This document shows, piece after piece, positions 5,686 through 7,177 of a DNA stretch of 7,177 bases; within the stretch, counting starts at the first letter, position 1, and each line of letters starts with the position of its first letter. The position numbers were made by a program, and so were the translations under genes. The stretch comes from Pseudomonadota bacterium. Lineage in GTDB: Bacteria > Pseudomonadota > Gammaproteobacteria > Steroidobacterales > Woeseiaceae. The DNA is taken from NCBI GenBank assembly GCA_022565135.1, contig JADFKA010000089.1, positions 1-7,177 of the forward strand. Reading direction: 5' to 3'. The notes beneath the pieces are model-generated. The model worked only from the letters and a program-made list of their open reading frames with translations, had not been told where the DNA came from and made no database searches.

Positions 5686-7177
5686 TGCTCGCGCGTTTGC
5701 CGGAATGCGATTTCGGGCCAGCGCTCCTCGGTCAAATTGAGATTTACTTTCGTCGGTGCAATGTAGACCAGGTGCTCACCGTGATCGAGCGCGAGATTGT
5801 CATGTGCCCTGCGTTCGAAATCGGCAAGCATTTTTTCGTCGTCGCATTCGATCCAGCGCGCCGTTGCAACGTTGATAGTTTCGAACTGACATTCGACTTT
5901 GTATTCATGCTGCAGTCGATGTGCCACGACCTCGAACTGTAATGGTCCAACAGCGCCGAGAATCAGGTCGTTGTTGCGTAAGGGCCTGAACAACTGTGTC
6001 GCCCCTTCCTCGCAGAGCTGCGCAAGACCCTTTTTCAGTGCCTTGAGGCGTAACGGATCGCGTAAAACCGCACGGCGAAAGATCTCCGGAGCGAAATTAG
6101 GAATTCCCATAAAACGCAGATGTTCGCCTTCGGTGAAGCTGTCACCGATGTTGATTGTGCCGTGATTGTGAAGCCCGATGATGTCGCCCGCATACGCGAA
6201 CTCGGCTTGCTGCCGGTCAGCAGCCATGAAAGTGATCGCATCGGCGATCTTCATCTCCTTACCAGAGCGCACATGAAGTACGCGCAGGCCCTTGCGGTAT
6301 TCCCCTGAACAAATACGCATAAATGCGATTCGATCGCGATGACCCGGATCCATGTTCGCCTGTATCTTGAACACGAAGCCAGTGAGATGCGTCTCATTCG
6401 GTGCCACATCACGCTGCTCCGTCTCGCGAGGAAGCGGTGTCGGCGCATAGCGCACGAACTCGTCCAGTAGTTCCTTAACGCCGAAATTTGACAATGCCGA
6501 GCCGAAAAATACCGGCGACTGCCGCGCCTGCAGGTAATCGTCGATGCAGAGTTCAGGACAGGCGCCTTTGACGAGCTCGACCTCCTCACGATATCTATCC
6601 GCATCGTCGCCGAGCACTGCCGTCGCTGCGTCCGAATGCAGTCCATCCACGACGCGTATCGCGGAGGCCTTCTGTCGACCGACGCTGTCGTACAGATAGA
6701 TGCGGTCCTGCAGCAAGTGGTAGACACCCTTGAGTGCACGGCCCATGCCAATTGGCCAGGTCACGGGTGAGCACTGAATATTGAGGACTGACTCGATTTC
6801 ATCGAGCAGCTCAATCGGCTCACGTCCGTCACGGTCAAGCTTGTTGATAAAGGTCATGATCGGCGTATTTCGCAGCCGACATACTTCCATGAGTTTGATC
6901 GTGCGCCGCTCGACGCCTTTCGCGCAGTCGATGACCATCAGCGCCGAATCGACCGCCGTTAGCGTGCGATACGTGTCTTCGGAGAAGTCTTCGTGCCCTG
7001 GCGTGTCCAGCAGGTTGATGACGTAACCATTATACGGAAACTGCATGACCGATGACGTGATTGAAATACCACGTTCCTGCTCAAGCGCCATCCAGTCCGA
7101 CGTCGCGTGGCGGCTCGCTTTGCGTCCTTTGACCGTCCCGGCGAGTTGAATCGCGCCGCCATACAACAAGAGCTTCT
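5682..7177 (-). CDS. prfC: Peptide chain release factor 3 (RF3), N-terminus outside window
   Basis: RF3 is a translational GTPase that promotes release of RF1/RF2 from the ribosome after peptide release. The 497 visible residues correspond to E. coli RF3 from about residue 32 to the end; the missing part holds the start codon and the P-loop. Visible landmarks are GGAIQLAGTVKGRKASRHA, the switch I region ERGISIT, G3 DTPGHEDFSEDTYRTL, G4 NKLD, the G5-region FFGSALSNFGV, the domain 2 stretch TGFVFKIQANMDPGHRDR, GLHNHGTINIGD, GIPNFAPEIFRR, FRPLRNNDLILGAVGPLQF, and the C-terminal NVATARW and APTKVNLNL, ending in TREH. EF-G lacks this RF3-specific C-terminal part, so confusion with fusA is unlikely. 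The TTG at 7169 is internal (Leu), not the start. The stop TGA (5684-5682) is followed in frame by TAG (5681-5679), and the transporter gene starts within it. Confidence 0.97.
   Translation of the reverse strand, partial: KLLLYGGAIQLAGTVKGRKASRHATSDWMALEQERGISITSSVMQFPYNGYVINLLDTPGHEDFSEDTYRTLTAVDSALMVIDCAKGVERRTIKLMEVCRLRNTPIMTFINKLDRDGREPIELLDEIESVLNIQCSPVTWPIGMGRALKGVYHLLQDRIYLYDSVGRQKASAIRVVDGLHSDAATAVLGDDADRYREEVELVKGACPELCIDDYLQARQSPVFFGSALSNFGVKELLDEFVRYAPTPLPRETEQRDVAPNETHLTGFVFKIQANMDPGHRDRIAFMRICSGEYRKGLRVLHVRSGKEMKIADAITFMAADRQQAEFAYAGDIIGLHNHGTINIGDSFTEGEHLRFMGIPNFAPEIFRRAVLRDPLRLKALKKGLAQLCEEGATQLFRPLRNNDLILGAVGPLQFEVVAHRLQHEYKVECQFETINVATARWIECDDEKMLADFERRAHDNLALDHGEHLVYIAPTKVNLNLTEERWPEIAFRQTREH

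Noticed and set aside
6251..6751. Second minus-strand open frame (166 codons) inside prfC
   Set aside because: It overlaps the well-conserved RF3 frame on the same strand, and its Arg/Ser/Cys-rich product is typical of a frame-shifted GC-rich gene.

Overview
The window is a gene-dense, moderately GC-rich chromosomal segment, most likely from a gammaproteobacterium. Two things suggest this: the order AAA+ MoxR ATPase, DUF58 protein, then a TgpA-type membrane transglutaminase matches the layout known in Pseudomonas, and the release factor RF3 aligns closely with the E. coli protein through to its C-terminal TREH. I cannot assign a genus from sequence alone. Nothing points to a mobile element, prophage, CRISPR array, tRNA or rRNA.

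Layout. Positions 1-446 (+) hold the 3' end of valS (valyl-tRNA synthetase), ending in its tRNA-binding helical hairpin. A 125-base gap (447-571) is the only real intergenic space in the window; it contains several inverted repeats and the ribosome binding site of the next gene. Positions 572-4479 (+) form a tightly overlapping three-gene unit: a MoxR-family ATPase (572-1537), a DUF58 membrane protein (1509-2522) and tgpA (2515-4479). The other half lies on the minus strand: prfC (RF3; 5' end beyond position 7177) is followed by a UMF1/Atg22-like MFS transporter (5685 down to 4456) that starts inside the prfC stop codon. The two strands converge, and the 3' ends of tgpA and the transporter gene overlap by 24 bases.

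Function. The MoxR/DUF58/TgpA proteins probably act as one envelope-associated system: a cytoplasmic MoxR AAA+ ATPase (chaperone-like), a membrane-anchored DUF58 partner, and a multi-pass protein with an intact Cys-His-Asp transglutaminase-like domain expected outside the cytoplasm. In Pseudomonas aeruginosa TgpA is reported as important for viability, but its substrate is not known. RF3 is a translational GTPase that removes RF1/RF2 from the ribosome after termination; the linked transporter has no known substrate. This is core, conserved chromosome rather than an accessory island. The points worth a second look are the overlapping gene boundaries, the structured leader before the MoxR gene, and the poorly understood function of the MoxR-DUF58-TgpA set.
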